This document shows positions 48,902 to 61,705 of a stretch of DNA of 64,000 nucleotides, one piece after another; position 1 is the first letter of the stretch, and each line of letters starts with the position of its first letter. The notes beneath the pieces are model-generated. The model did no database searches. It worked only from the letters and a program-made list of their open reading frames with translations, and was not told the origin of the DNA. Made by a program: the position numbers and the translations under genes. Source of the DNA: Cucumis sativus (lineage: Eukaryota > Streptophyta > Magnoliopsida > Cucurbitales > Cucurbitaceae); the NCBI RefSeq assembly GCF_000004075.3, contig NC_026660.2, positions 14,403,837 to 14,467,836 on the forward strand, in the 5' to 3' direction.

Positions 48902-49897
48902 AAAAGTAGTAGGGTAGATATATCTGTTAACGAGGGACGAACTTTGGTTTATAAGATAATAAAACTAAATTTAAAACGTTTCCTCAAAAGACCGCACAAC
49001 AAAAGACCAAGAAAAAAAGAAACTCAAAATTTCCAAAAAGTAATCCATAATACAAAAGGAAAACAAAGTAAAAAATCTTAATTTAAAATGTCTCGTATAA
49101 AGTTATAGCACAGCTAAAAGAAGAAAAGAAAAACTCAAAATTCTATAAAATAATCAATAATGCAAAAATGCAAACTAAAAAACAATAAACCTAAATTAAA
49201 TTTAACTTAAAAATGTCTCCGAAAAAGATATTAAGAAAAAAAAAAAGAAAAAAACTCAAAATTTCATAACAATCCATGTACAAAACAAAAGCAAGCTTTT
49301 AATAATTAACCTAAATTAAAATGTTTCATTAAAGAGAAATCACAAAACAAAGGACCAAAAAAAACAAAAACACGAAGAAAAAAGCTCAAGATTTCATAAC
49401 AATCTCTAAACCCTAAACCATCGCAGAATAAAGAACCAAAAAAAGAAAAAAAAAAAGAAACTTAAACTTTCAAAAAACAATCCATAATACAAAATGCAAC
49501 CAAAATAAAAAATAATGAATGTAAATTAAAAATGTCTCGTAAAAAGACATCGTACAACAATGGAAAAAAATAAAAAATTCAAAATAATCCATAATACAAA
49601 ATGCAAGCAAACTACAAAATAATATACCTAAACTAAAAATGTCTCACAAGAAAGCAAAACAAATGAAAAAAAAAACTCAAAATTATATAAGAAACCATAA
49701 TGCAAAAGTTAAAAAGATAATAAATCTAAATTTAAAATGTCATAAAAAACATCCCACAACAAAGAAAAAAAAAAAAAAACCCAAATGTTCAAAAAAACAA
49801 TCTATATTCAAAATGCAAACTAAAAAGTAATGAATCTAAATTAAAAATATCTTGTAAAAAGACATCGCACAACAAAGAAAAAACAAAAAAAAAGAAG
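48902..49897 (-). repeat. ~110-120-bp tandem array, block 1
   Basis: It starts with a short piece of the receptor-gene unit ('taacgagggacgaactttgg'), then repeated units with 'aaaatgtctcgtaaaaagac', 'cgcacaacaaa' and 'ccataatacaaaatgcaa'. At least eight units of about 110-120 bases with indels. ORFs rich in Lys and Asn here are by-products of the repeat. Confidence 0.8.
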
Positions 49898-50460
49898 CAC
49901 TAGAAGAAATTTGCCATTTAATGTCGGTTTAAAACTGACATTAATGGCCTTTGGTGTCGGTTCAAAACTGACATTAATGGCCTTTGGTGTCGGTTCAAAA
50001 CTGACATTAATGGCCTTTGGTGTCGGTTTAGAACCGACATCTATGCTAGCATTATTAGAGGCCTTTAATGTCGTTTTTGCTTGGATGTCGATGTAAAAAC
50101 AATATCAAATGCATCATTAAAGTCGGTTTAAAAACAACATCAAATGCATCATTGATGTCGGTTTAAAACCGACATTTTTTATGGTGTAATTGTTCACCTT
50201 TAGTGTCAGTTTTCCTTCGATGTCGTTTTTAAACCGACATCAAAGCCTTGTTTTTTTTATTTTAATTATTTTATTTGTCACGAATTACGACATGAAATGT
50301 TCATCATCGTATATTAAAAATATATAAAAAAATTGTTGCACGATTGCTAATTGTCTACCACTCCATGACAAACCTTATATATTACTTCTATATTTCACCT
50401 GCAAGGCATAAGATCAACACCAACAAAACAAGCATACACTTTCACACATCCAACGGCAAA
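49898..50460. mobile_element. CACTA-like terminal fragment with GTCGGTTTAAAACCGAC repeats
   Basis: It starts CACTAGAAGAAATTTGCC and continues with palindromic words of the type GTCGGTTTAAAACCGACAT, including three to four tandem copies of a 33-bp unit at 49935-50050. It is a different family from the TACTTGACG elements. No opposite terminus is seen; it interrupts the tandem array, which resumes near 50461. Confidence 0.6.
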
Positions 50461-52140
50461 CTAATACAAAAGCAATCCATACAAAAGCAAGCTTTTAATA
50501 ATTAACCTAAATTAAAATGTTTCATTAAAGAAAAATCACCCAACAAAGGACAAAAAAAAAAGAAAAAAAGCAAGAAGAAAACAAATCAAGATTTCAAAAA
50601 TCCATAATACAGTAAAAAGATAATAAATCTATATTTAAAATGTCTCTAACAAACCATCACACAATAAAGAACCAAAAAAAGAAACTTAAAATTTCAAAAA
50701 ACAATCCATAATACAAAATGCAAGCAAACTAAAAAATAATGAATGTAAATTAAAAATGTCTCGTAAAAAGACATCGCACAACAATGGAAAAAATAAAAAA
50801 TTCAAAACAATTCTTAATACAAAATGCAAGCAAGCTACAAAATAATAAACCTAAACGAAAAATGTCTCACAAGGAGATAGCAAAACAAATGATAAAAAAA
50901 AAAAAAAAAGACTCAAAATTTCACAACGAACCATAATGCTAGAGTTAAAAAGATAATAAATCTAAATTTAAAATGTGCCATAAAAAACATAGCACAAGAA
51001 AGCAAAAAAAAAAAAACGAAAAAGAAGAAACCCCAATGTTAAAAAACAATCTATATACAAAATGCAAACTAAAAAATAATGAATCTAAATTAAAAATATC
51101 TTGTAAAAAGACATCGCACAACAAACAAAAAAATACCTTATATTTCATAAAACAATACAATCTATATACAAAATGCAAGCAAGCTAAAAGTAAATAAATC
51201 TAAATTAAAAATATAACCAATAAACAAAATATATGTCTAAATTAGGAAGCTAAATGCAAGCAAAAAAAAAAAAAACATCACACAACAAAGAAAAAAAGTC
51301 CAAAATTTGAAAACAATTCGTATTATACCAAATGCAAGCAAATTTAAAAATAATACATCTAAATTAAAAATATCTCGTAAAAAATAAGCACAACAAATAA
51401 CAAATAAAAAAGAAACTCAAAATTTCAGAGCAATCGATAATGAGAAAATGCAAACTAAAAGATAATAAATTTAAACTAAAAATATCTTCTAAAAAGACAT
51501 CGCACAAGAAATAAATATTATAATAATATAAATATTATAATAATGATTGAATATTGTCATAACAAAATGAGCAAGATTTAAAATAAGAAAATAAAAAAAA
51601 GAGACAACAAGAATGAAACTAGAAGACACATGTCTTCTATTATGGTTGAGATAGTATAGAAAAATTAATTCCCACACAACCAATTTTTCTTAAATCAACT
51701 CAAATTTAAATGGAACACTCTCCATAATCATGAAGAAATTAAAAAAAAAAAAAACAGAGAAACAACACGTAAAAGAGAAACAAGAAGGAGATCTGAATAA
51801 TCATGACACAGTAAAGTTTCAAAGAAAATGCAACCACGTAAGAAGAAAATAAATTCTACATTTGTTCAAAGAAAAACATCCACCCATTAAACAAAATAAA
51901 GAAAAAAACAAAGAATACCAAAACAGTAAAAATATCAAATCAAACTCCAAATTTCAAATATTGTAAACTAAATGTATAAATCTAAACTAAAAATGTCTCT
52001 TTGTGCGACCAGAAAAAGACAGAGTCAAAATTTTAGAAGAACCCAATGCAAAATGCAAATAAAAGATAATAAAACTAAATTTAAAACGTGTTCTAAAAAG
52101 ACCGCACAACAAAAGAGCAACAAGCAACCCTAGGGTTCCA
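50461..52140 (-). repeat. ~110-120-bp tandem array, block 2
   Basis: A continuation of the array on both sides of the CACTA-like insert. 51720-52140 is the reverse complement of 41900-42330 and includes the non-repetitive interior, so the two loci share one source. It ends at 'caaccctagggttccaaaac'. Confidence 0.8.
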
Positions 52141-53450
52141 AAACAATCAACCTAATAAGAAGAATGGGGGGCTTCTCGATTTTAGCGCGCATAACTATAA
52201 AAGGAAAAGCGGATTGAGGCAGAATGAATATTTTTTCCATTAAGATCAAATTCTTTGCTCCCCTAATTAAGCCATAGAGGACGCTCAATGCAATTTAAGT
52301 AAAGAGAGGCGCCATAAGATAGGGATATTGTTGGGCTCGCTGACGATAGGAAATACAGGGAAATGTGCCATAAGACTGGTCTGAAGGACTATCCATTAAG
52401 AAATTTGAGACGAGAGGCTCATTTTGTTTGGATGGAGGAGTGGATCAATGAAAAGTATCGGGATCTTGTGCTAGACATAAAGCAAGTCAAGCGGTAAGAA
52501 TGGATATTGCAGAGCAAGATGGAGGTTCAGTCACTTCTATCAAAAGTGCCTCGCCCTTGTCTCCTTCGGCCCCCCAACACACTCGTCGAGACGAAATCAA
52601 CCTCATGCCATAAAGAAGAGATCTAAAGTCTGGGTCCCCTCACCTTCCCTTTCACCTTCACAGGTTGAGAGAGATGAACTCACACCACATACATTTTCTA
52701 ACCTTCTTTCCCCCTAACTCCAGCATAGGTTCAAAGAATATTGAATCTATGGGCAAGTCTTTCTACGAATCTAGAGCTCCGTGACCCCTCCTCCACTAGG
52801 CTATATAAGACAGGGATATTGTAGATCGCTTATTTTAGTTTCATAAGACTTTTTTAGCGGATTATTAGTTAGTGGTTATTAAGCGACTTTTGTTCTGAAT
52901 AATACTTCGATAGTGGCTATTTAATAGCTTTTTTTTTTTGGTGGAATACTCCTAGACCTCTACGATGAGTCTTTCGGACCAGCTGACTCTACCCTAAAGT
53001 TAGGAGCAACTTAATATGTGACCATCGTCTTAAGCCTTAATTTAGATTCCCACGCCTTTGCAAAGAACAAAATGTCGATCAGTATGATCGTGGATATTGT
53101 GAGAAAAAGAAGTCGACTCTTTTTCTTTATATATTGATTTCCCAAGTTCGAAGGACAATTCATATTAACCCAGATTTCAAACTCGTCCTTCCCCGCTTAT
53201 TCCGCAAATTCTTTGCACCTAACAGAGGCTCAAATAAAATTCAGGTGAGGCTCAGTGAAATAAGAAGTAGCTTATTTCATTTTTCATTGAACCTAGCAAA
53301 AAGAAAGAGTGTCTTTCTTTACTAAAGACCTCCTTGAGCGCTCTCGTTTCATGGAAAGAAAGAAAGGTCCAGGTGATTATCCATTAGAACGTTTAGTGGA
53401 ATTCAATATTCTTCTCCGTAATATTCTTTGCACCTACTTCGCAATATTCT
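52141..53450. other. Stretch of organelle-like composition, possible mitochondrial insertion
   Basis: Base composition shifts to a higher G/C content without A-tracts between 52141 and about 53450, with words such as 'tttagcgcgcataactataa' and 'gaaagaaaggtccaggtgat'. It is flanked by repeats on both sides and repeated nowhere else in the window. I recognise no organelle gene, only short ORFs (for example 53134-53325). A nuclear copy of mitochondrial DNA is the simplest reading, but it rests on composition and general resemblance. Confidence 0.35.
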
Positions 53451-53519
53451 TACATGAACTATTCACTCTAAAAAAATAATCAATTCATTTTTCTATCTTT
53501 TTTTTATTTTGACAGTTAT

Positions 53520-53702
53520 ATGTTAGAATTTCAAGATTTATTTTATGACGTATTAATTGTAATAGAAATTGCAGCTATTATTTCTTTTTCAAAAAAAGAG
53601 CTTGAAGGACAAAAATTGAGAAAAAAAATAAACACAAACAATCAGTTTCATAATTACTTTTGGTCTTCAATAAAAGGAAAGAAAGAAAAAATTGATTACT
53701 AG
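53520..53702 (+). other. Repeated 60-codon ORF of unknown nature
   Basis: The ORF reads MLEFQDLFYDVLIVIEIAAI and ends with a Lys-rich tail. A second, frameshifted version lies at about 59687-59860. Both sit at the edge of the receptor-gene units after 'ttacatgaact'. No family is recognised; it is likely non-coding repeat sequence. Confidence 0.25.
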
Positions 53703-54293
53703 CAACAAATTTATTTTAAAAGTTTTATCAAATACACTTTTTCTAGTAGTTGACATTCATTTATTACTAGAAAAAAAAATTAAATTTTTATTAATAACTA
53801 CCATACAAATATAAGAGTGTAATAGCAACATGAAGGAAATTTTAAAAGTGACCGAACATTTTAGAGATTAAAAGGATTTTTTAAAAATACCCAAAAAAGG
53901 TTCTTATTAAATTTTTAAATTTTTTTATAAAAATATCTTCAAGGACACGAAAAGTAATAGGGTAGATGTACCCATTGACGAGGGACGGACTTTGGTTGCT
54001 AGAGGAGAAGCCTCTTTCTCCACTAGAAAAATGGTTGAATGATTTAGGACAAGCTTATTACTTGTTATGCTTCTCCTTCAATAGCCCTTGCTAAGCCTAA
54101 CTAACCAAACACCCCTAAAAAAACAACTAAACTCCCTTTGAAAACTTTAAGATAAGGACATGGAGGGTAATATCTAGCTGAAACAAGAAAAATGAATTAT
54201 CTCCCTTACTCTTGAGACTAACTGACTGACTTAAGACTAACTGACTGAGATGAACCAAAATGAACCAAAGACTGAAAATTCGAACACTTTTAC

Positions 54294-54596
54294 CTGATCA
54301 ATTGCACATACATTTTTTGAATAGTGGAAAGTGGAAATGAGAATGGCCAAACCATAGACATTGGTGACACTGACACTAAATTGATGGAGAAGCATCATTG
54401 CCCTCCTGTCACACATGCTCCCCAGAACTTCCATTCTTCTTACTTTGTTATAAGTTATAACCATACATTCCCCAATAGATTAACATACTGATGAATGCCA
54501 CCAACAGAACCCAGAGCAAACTTAGGAATCCAAGCCCTATTTTTCACTTTCAATTTTCCCATTAAACCTTACCGCCACTGAGTGGTGGCTCTACTG
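54294..54596 (-). pseudogene. CRE1/AHK4-like fragment, unit 1 (TM + CHASE start)
   Basis: The CHASE-start frame reads VRRMEVLGSMCDRRAMMLLH, then [20 protein letters not shown] and ends at AIDQ before a GT donor at 54293. Upstream, in another frame, a hydrophobic run (LLWVLLVAFISMLIYW) is the transmembrane segment preceding CHASE in cytokinin receptors; a 7-bp repeat (TTATAAC) between them breaks the frame. The N-terminal SHHSVAV word is present near 54580. Cytokinin receptors sense hormone through CHASE at the ER or plasma membrane; this piece lacks everything downstream. Confidence 0.85.
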
Positions 54597-54899
54597 CATC
54601 TACATACTCATCCCCGTTTCTACCTTTTCTCTCTCCCTTCTTCCTCCTTTATCTCCTACCTTAATAACCTCATATTAAAGTGGCATAGAGAGAGACACAA
54701 ATATAAGATCACTACTTCTGAAAAAAAACCAACAATCATTCGAGAACCCCAGTTCAACAAACATGTGTTTAAATGCAAGCAAAAAAAAACTAAAAAATAA
54801 TAATCCTCATAATTAACCATGACACTTTCCAAATTCAAAATACAACACAATCACAAAATGCAAACCTGAAGAATCGTTGAATTTGTAGGGAAATAACCT

Positions 54900-55128
54900 T
54901 TGGTCACACATACTGCCCAGAACTTCCTTTATTGTAACTCTTGTTAACTTAACACTATCCCATTCCCTTGTAGATTAACGATACTAATGAATGCCACCAA
55001 CAAAACCCAGAGAAATAATAACCTAGGAATCCAAACCCCTTGGCTTGAATGGATGTGCACTCCTTTTTACTTTCATTTTGCCCATTATACGTTACAACCA
55101 CTGAGTGGTGGCTCTGTTGCAAGTTCAT
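54900..55128 (-). pseudogene. CRE1/AHK4-like fragment, unit 2 (N-terminal exon)
   Basis: The frame reads MNLQQSHHSVVVTYNGQNES then KKECTSIQAKGFGFLGYY up to the transmembrane region, and stops. The CHASE start is cut at 'gtcacacatactgcc', fused directly to the 5'-UTR-like exon of the neighbouring unit (54860-54899). This indicates a deletion between adjacent units. Confidence 0.78.
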
Positions 55129-55536
55129 ACTACTCAACCAAACAATTAAACCAGTCTCTACCTTTTCTCTCTCCCTTCTTCAACCCTTATCTCCTTCCAT
55201 AATAACCTCATACTAAAGTTGCACATAGAGATACACAAATATAAGATCACTTTTTCTGAACAAAAAAACCAACAATCATTCAAAAGAACCCTAGTTCAAC
55301 AATCATGTGTGTGTTTAAATGCAAGCCAAAAAAACTAAAAAGTAATAATCCTCAAAATGACCGAGGACACTCTCCAAAATAAAAAAAGAACAACACAATC
55401 AGTGAACGCAAACCTGAACTGTTCGTGGAATTTCCGAGGAAATAACTTCTATCTACATCGACGATTCAAAGCACTCCCTACAACTTAAACCAAGTGCGAA
55501 TTAGGATCTAAATTAGCTTTCAAAAACCGTAGAAAA

Positions 55537-55655
55537 AGGAAATGATAATAGTAACATGGGGGAATTTTAAAAAGTAACCTAACCCAAAATTTTAAAGGAA
55601 ATGATAATAGTAACATGGGGGAATTTTAAAAAGTAACCTAACCCAAAATTTTAGA
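55537..55655. repeat. 59-bp direct repeat
   Basis: Two perfect copies of a 59-60-base unit containing 'gataatagtaacatggggga' stand head to tail. The corresponding place in units at 56935 and 62460 has one copy, so this is a local duplication. Confidence 0.85.
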
Positions 55656-56211
55656 GATGAAATGAGTATTTATAGTTTTTTTTTTTGCAAAGATATTGTA
55701 ATAAATGCTGGGGTAGGAATTTGAACCCAAGACCTCTTGTCCACAGGAACGTACAAGTGACAGTTGAGCTAAGCTCATGTTGGCAGTATTTATAGATTTT
55801 ATTTTTAAAAAATTACCAAAGATGGATCTTATTTATTTTGATATATATTTATATAAATATCTTAAGCAAAAGGACATGAAAAGTAATAGCGTAGACATAC
55901 CTGTTAACGAGGGACGAATTTGGCTTTCGAAGGATAAGCCTCTTTCTTTCCTAGAAAAATGGTCAGATGCTTGAGGAGAAGCTTATTACTTGTTGGACAA
56001 TCAAATGCTTCCCTTTCACAAGCCCTTACTCTTAAGCCTAACTAGCCACACACCCAAAATAAAAAAAAACAACCATACACCCCTCAAAAAAAACTATAAA
56101 TCATGACATCGTGGTAATTTCTACCTGAGACAAGAAAAATGAATTATCTCCCTTACTCTTAAGCCTAACTAACAGAGACGTATCAAAAATGAAATCAAAA
56201 TACATTTACCT

Positions 56212-56545
56212 AGTCAATTGTTGATACATTTTTTGAGTAGTGAAAACTAGAAATGAGAATGGCCAAAGCATAGACATGGATTAACACTGACTTTGATACA
56301 AAAGCATCTTTGTCCTTCTAGTCACACATACTGCCCAAAACTTCCTTTCTTCTAACTTTCTTCACACCATCCATTCCCTTATATCAACAATAGCAACGAA
56401 TGCCACCAACAGAACTCAGAGCAATAGTAATTTAGGAATCTAAGAGCTCATGGCTTGAATGGATGTGCACTCTTTTTTACTTTCATTTTGCCCATTAAAC
56501 CTTACCGCCACTGAGTGGTGGCTTTGCTGCATCTTCATACTCATC
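56212..56545 (-). pseudogene. CRE1/AHK4-like fragment, unit 3
   Basis: It aligns with unit 1 over the N-terminal, transmembrane and CHASE-start parts but has more substitutions (for example the donor region reads 'acctagtcaattg'). The CHASE words are frameshifted. It has a SHHSVAV start near 56515. Confidence 0.75.
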
Positions 56546-57299
56546 CCAACAATTAAGTCATTTCTACGTTTTCTCTCTCCATTCTTCCTCCTTTATCTCC
56601 ATCCATAATAACCCTATATTAAAGTTGCACATAGAGATACACAAATATAAGATCACTTCTTTTGAAAACAAAACCAACAATTATTCAAGAACCCCAGTCC
56701 AACAACCATATCTGTGTTTCAATGCAAGCAGAAAAACAAAAAAATAAAAATCCTAAAAATTACTCATGACACTCTTCAAAATAGAAAAAGAACAACAAAA
56801 TCAAAAAATGCAAGAGCGATTAAGGTACTCCGGATCTAGCAATGCTAAAAATCTCTTCCATTTCTTCAACTTAAACCAAGAGCAAATAAGGATTTAAATT
56901 AACTTTAAAAGACCATAGAAAAAGGACATCATAATAACAACACAAATATAAGAGTGTAATAGTAACATGGAGGGAGTTTTAAAAAGTAACAAAATGCAAA
57001 ATTTTAGAGATGAAATGAGTATTCATAGATTTGATTTTTAAAAAATTACCAAAGGTGGATCTTATTTATTTTTATATAAATATCTTAAGTAAAAGGACAG
57101 GAAAAGTAATAGCATAGACGTACCTGTTAACGAGGAACGAACTTTGGTTGCGAGAGGAGAAGCCTCTTTCTTTACTAAAAAAATGGTTGAATGATTGAGG
57201 AGAAGCTTATTACTTGTTGGACAATCAAATGCTTCTCTTTCACTAGCCCTTACTTCTTAAGCCTAACTAACCAAAACACCCCTAAAAAAGTAACCAAAC

Positions 57300-59060
57300 A
57301 CCCCTAATGCAAATAACATCGCACAACACATGGCCAAAGAAAGAAAAAGAAGAAACTCAAAATTTCAAAAAACATAATACAAAATGCAAAACAAGCTAAC
57401 GATAATAAATCTAAATTAAAGATGTATCATCCCCCAACAATGGACCCAAAAAAGAAAAAGAAGAAACTCAAAATTTTGAAACAATTCAATAAGAAATAAT
57501 CCATCAGAAAGGGTTCTTTATGGACGGGAAAAAATAGCAACACAATTATTTTTAACAATCCAATAGTTGAAATAAAACTAAAAGAATGTCGAATAAAAGA
57601 GGGAAGGGGTTGAATTTTTCGAATCCCTGTATAGATGCAAATAACAAAGGCCAAAAAGAAAATAAAATCTACACTCCCAACGAGAAATAAATTTAATAAT
57701 GATTATTCAATCGTCATAACCAAATGAGTAAGATTTGGAATTGAAAAGATAAAATTAAAAAAAAAAGGACCCAACTAAAGTGAAACTAACAGACTTAATA
57801 GAAGACACTAACAAAGGCCAAAGAAAGACCCAACATGTCTTGGGAAGATTTAAGGTAATATAAAAAAATTGATTCTTGGACAACCAACTTTTCTTAAATC
57901 ACCTTAAAATTACCAAAGTTGCTCTCCAAAATCAAAATAAATGATAAGAGAAAAGCAAAAATCACACCAGTAAAATTCCAAACTATTAAAGAAAAACCTG
58001 AAAGGGAAAACTGGTGAGGTTTTTTACTACGACAATCTTTGATTTCTTCATAAGAAATCTCCATGGAATCGTCATCTTTGGAAGTGTTTCATATCAAAAT
58101 TAGCATTTCACACCTAAATTAGCATGTGGTGGTGCAACAATTTATAGAATATACAAACATATCAGCTAAACATTGCTCAGTGCACAAATGGAGAAAAATT
58201 ATCGACGATATTCATACCTTCTGTTTTAGAATCCATTCTTTGTAGTAACTAGATTTTAACATATTACAAGAACAATTTCTAGTTCCTCCTTTGAATTTAA
58301 AAAACCACAATCCGTAATACAAAATACAAACAAGTTCAAAAATAATAAATCTTAATGTCTTATAAAAAGTTATCGCACAACAAATGACTGAAAAAGAAGA
58401 AACTAAAAAATCAGAACAATTCATATATGATACTAAATGCAAGCAGGCTAAAAAATAGTAAACCTAAATTAAAAATATCTCTATCTTATAAAGAGAATAT
58501 CACACAACAAATGACATAAAAAACAAAAGCAGAAATTCAAAATTTCAGATTAATCCATAATGCAAGCAACCTAAATAAAAAATGTCTCATAAAAAGGCAT
58601 CACAAAAAATCAAAAGAAAGCAGAAACTCAAAATTTCATAACAATCCATAATGCAAGCTAGCTAAAAGTTATTAAACCTAAATTAAAAATGTAGAGACAT
58701 CACAACAAAGGACCAAACAACAAAATAAAGCATCATCTCAAAATTTCATAACAATCCAAAATGCAAGCAAGTTAAAAGATAATAAATCTAAATTAAAATT
58801 GTCGCCACAACAAAAGATCAAAGAAAAAAAATAACCTCCAAATTTTAAAAAATAATCTATAATGCAAAATGCAAAACAAGCTAAAAGATAATAAATCTAA
58901 ATAAAAATATCTCATAAATAAGACTGCACAACAATGGACCAGAAAAACAAGATCAAACTCAAATTTTTGAAAAAATTCATAATACAAAATGATGCAGGAA
59001 GCCAAAAGAAATAAAATAAATTAAAAATGTCTCAAAAATAGACATCACGCAACAACGAAC
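57300..59060 (-). repeat. ~110-120-bp tandem array, block 3, inside the receptor array
   Basis: Units with 'atgtctcataaaaa', 'acaacaaa(t)ga', 'ctcaaaatttca' and 'ccataatgcaagc' recur about every 110-120 bases. It separates receptor units 3 and 4. Same family and orientation as blocks 1 and 2. A mixed stretch at 57640-58290 is non-repetitive, with nothing recognisable. Confidence 0.75.
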
Positions 59061-59224
59061 CAGCAAAAGTTTCCTGCATTCAAACCAACCAAGCACCCCT
59101 AAAAGACTAAACATCAAGACATGGTGGGTAATATCTAGCTGAAACAAGAAAAACGAATTATCTCCCTTACTCTTAAGACTAACTTACTGAGATGAACCAA
59201 GGAGGGAAAATTGAAACACTTTCA

Positions 59225-59550
59225 CCTGATCAATTGCAGATACATTATTGGAGTATTGGAGTAGTGGAAAGTGGAAATGAGAATGGCCCAAGCATAGACA
59301 TGGTTGACAGTGACACTAAATTGATGCAGAAGCATCCTTGCCCTCTTTTCACACATACTCCCCCAGAACTTCCATTGTTCTTACTTCGTTATGGTTATAC
59401 ATTCCCTAGTAGATTAACATACTGATGAATGCCACCAACAGAACCCAGAGCACACTTAGGAAGCCAAGCCTTCTTGGCTTCAATGAATTAATGTGGACCC
59501 TTTTCTTTTTCCTATTTTTTCATTAAACCTTACAGCCACTTGAGTGTAAA
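59225..59550 (-). pseudogene. CRE1/AHK4-like fragment, unit 4
   Basis: The same exon as unit 1 with a 9-base repeat ('ggagtattggagtagtgg') in the FHYSK region and a stop in the VLG-CV-KRAR stretch. The N-terminal end (SHHSVAV) is missing: similarity stops near 59545, and the segment 59560-59900 copies 53420-53720. Confidence 0.75.
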
Positions 59551-60465
59551 TTTCACATGTACATTTTGAACCTCTTGACCAAATTAAATAATCAATTTAT
59601 TCTTATGCAGAAAATCTTACATGAACTGTGAACTCTAAAGAAATAATCAATTCATATTTCTATTTTTTTTATTTTGACAATTATATGTTAGAATTTCAAA
59701 GATTTATTTTATGACGTAATAATTGTAATAGAAATTGTTGCTACTCTTTCGTCTTTAAAAAAAGAACTTGAAGGACAAAAATTGAGAAAAAAAAAAACAG
59801 GAACAATCAGTTTCATTATTACTTTTGGTCTTCAATAAAAGGAACAAAGCAAAAAATTGTTTACAACAAATTTATTTTAAAAGTTTTATCAAATACACTT
59901 TTTCTCGTAGTTGACATTCATTTATTAATAGAAAAAAATTTATAATTTTTATTACTAATTACAATACAAATATAAGACTATAATGGTAACATAAAGGAAA
60001 TTTTTAAAGTGACAACACATTTTAGAGATGAAATGAAATTTTATAGATTTAATTTTTAAAAAATATGCAAGCTAGGATGGATATTATTTAATTTTTATCT
60101 TAATTAAAAAGACATAAAAAGTAATAGGGTGGACGTACCTGTTGATGAGGGAGGGACTTTGGTTGCGGGAGGAGAAGCCTCTTTCTTCACTAGAAAGATG
60201 GTTGAATGATTAAGGAGAAGCTTATCAATTACTTGTTATGCTTCTCCTTCACTAGCCCTTGCTAAACCTCACTAACCAAACACCTCTAAAAAAAACCAAC
60301 CAAACACCCCTAAAAAAACTACCAGACCCCCCTAAAAAAACTTAAAAATCAGGACATGGAGGGTAATATCCAGCTGAAACAAGAAAAATGAATTATCTCT
60401 CTTACTCTTAAGTCTAACTGATTGAAATGAACCAAAGACGGAAAATTCAAAGACTTTTACCTGAT

Positions 60466-60775
60466 CAATTGCAGATACAATTTTGGAGTAGTGGAAAGTG
60501 GAAATGAGAATGGCCAAAGCACAGACATGGTTGACACTGACACTAAATTGATGCAAAAGCATCCTTGCCCTCTTGTCACACATACTCCCCCAGAACTTCC
60601 ATTCTTACTTTGTTATAAGTTATAACCACACATTCCCCAATAGATTAACATACTGATGAATGCCACCAACAGAACCCAGAGCAAACTTAGGGATCCAAGC
60701 CCTCTTTTTCACTTTCAATTTGCCCATTAAACCTTACCGCCACTGAGTGGTGGCTCTACTGCATCTGCATACACA
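60466..60775 (-). pseudogene. CRE1/AHK4-like fragment, unit 5 (best CHASE frame)
   Basis: The frame contains MCDKRARM, then [20 protein letters not shown] and TFHYSK, ending SAIDQ at a GT donor. This is the clearest match to the start of the CHASE domain of CRE1/AHK4/WOL-type receptors. The transmembrane word and the SHHSVAV start lie upstream in other frames. It is 5' to the kinase region, which is absent. Confidence 0.88.
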
Positions 60776-61705
60776 TCCCAACAATTAAGTCGTTTCTACT
60801 TTTTCTCTCTCCCTTCTTCCTCCTTTATCTCCTACCTTAATAACCTCATATTAAAGTGGCATAGAGAGAGACACAAATAGAAGATCACTACTTCTCGAAA
60901 AAAACCCGACAATCATTCGAGAACCCCAGTTCAACAAACATGTGTGTTTAAATGCAAGCAAAAAAAACTAAAAAATAATAATCCTCATAATTACCCATTA
61001 CACTTTCCAAATTCAAAATACAACACAATCACAAAATGCAAACCTGAAGAATCGTCGAATTTGTAAGGAAATAACCTTTGGTTTCATAGGCGAATCAAGT
61101 CTTCCAGATCTATCAAGGATAAAAAAATCTTCCATTCCTTCAACTTAAACCAAGAGCGAATAAGGATCTAAAATCAACTTTCAAAAACCCTAGAAAAACG
61201 ACATGATAATTACAATACAGATATAAGAGTGTAATAGTAACATCATGGAGGGAATTTTAAAAGGAACAAAACCAAGGATTTCACAAATGAAATGAGTGTT
61301 TATAGATTTATTTTTTAAAAAATATCCAAAAATGGATCGTATTTATTTTGATATATATTTACCTAAATATCTTAATTAAAAGGACATGAAAAGTAATGGG
61401 TACACAAACCTGTTAACGAGGGTTGGTTGCCGAAGAAGAAGCGTCTTTCTTTACTAGAAAAATGGTTCAATGATTGAGTAGAAGCCTATTACTTGTTGGA
61501 CAATCAAATGCTCCTCTTTCACTAATCCTTAGTCATAAGCCTAACTAAACAAAGCCCCCAAAAAAAACAACTAAACCCCCCTCAGAAGACAACTAAACTC
61601 CCCTTAAAAACTTAAATATTGAAATAAGAAAAATGAATTATCTCCCTTACTATTAAGCCTAATTAACTGAGACGTATCAAAGACAGAAATCGAAACACAT
61701 TTACC

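Noticed and set aside
49911..50096. A forward ORF with repeated GLKLTLMAF-like units
   Set aside because: The peptide repeat simply reflects the 33-bp subterminal repeat of a CACTA-like end.
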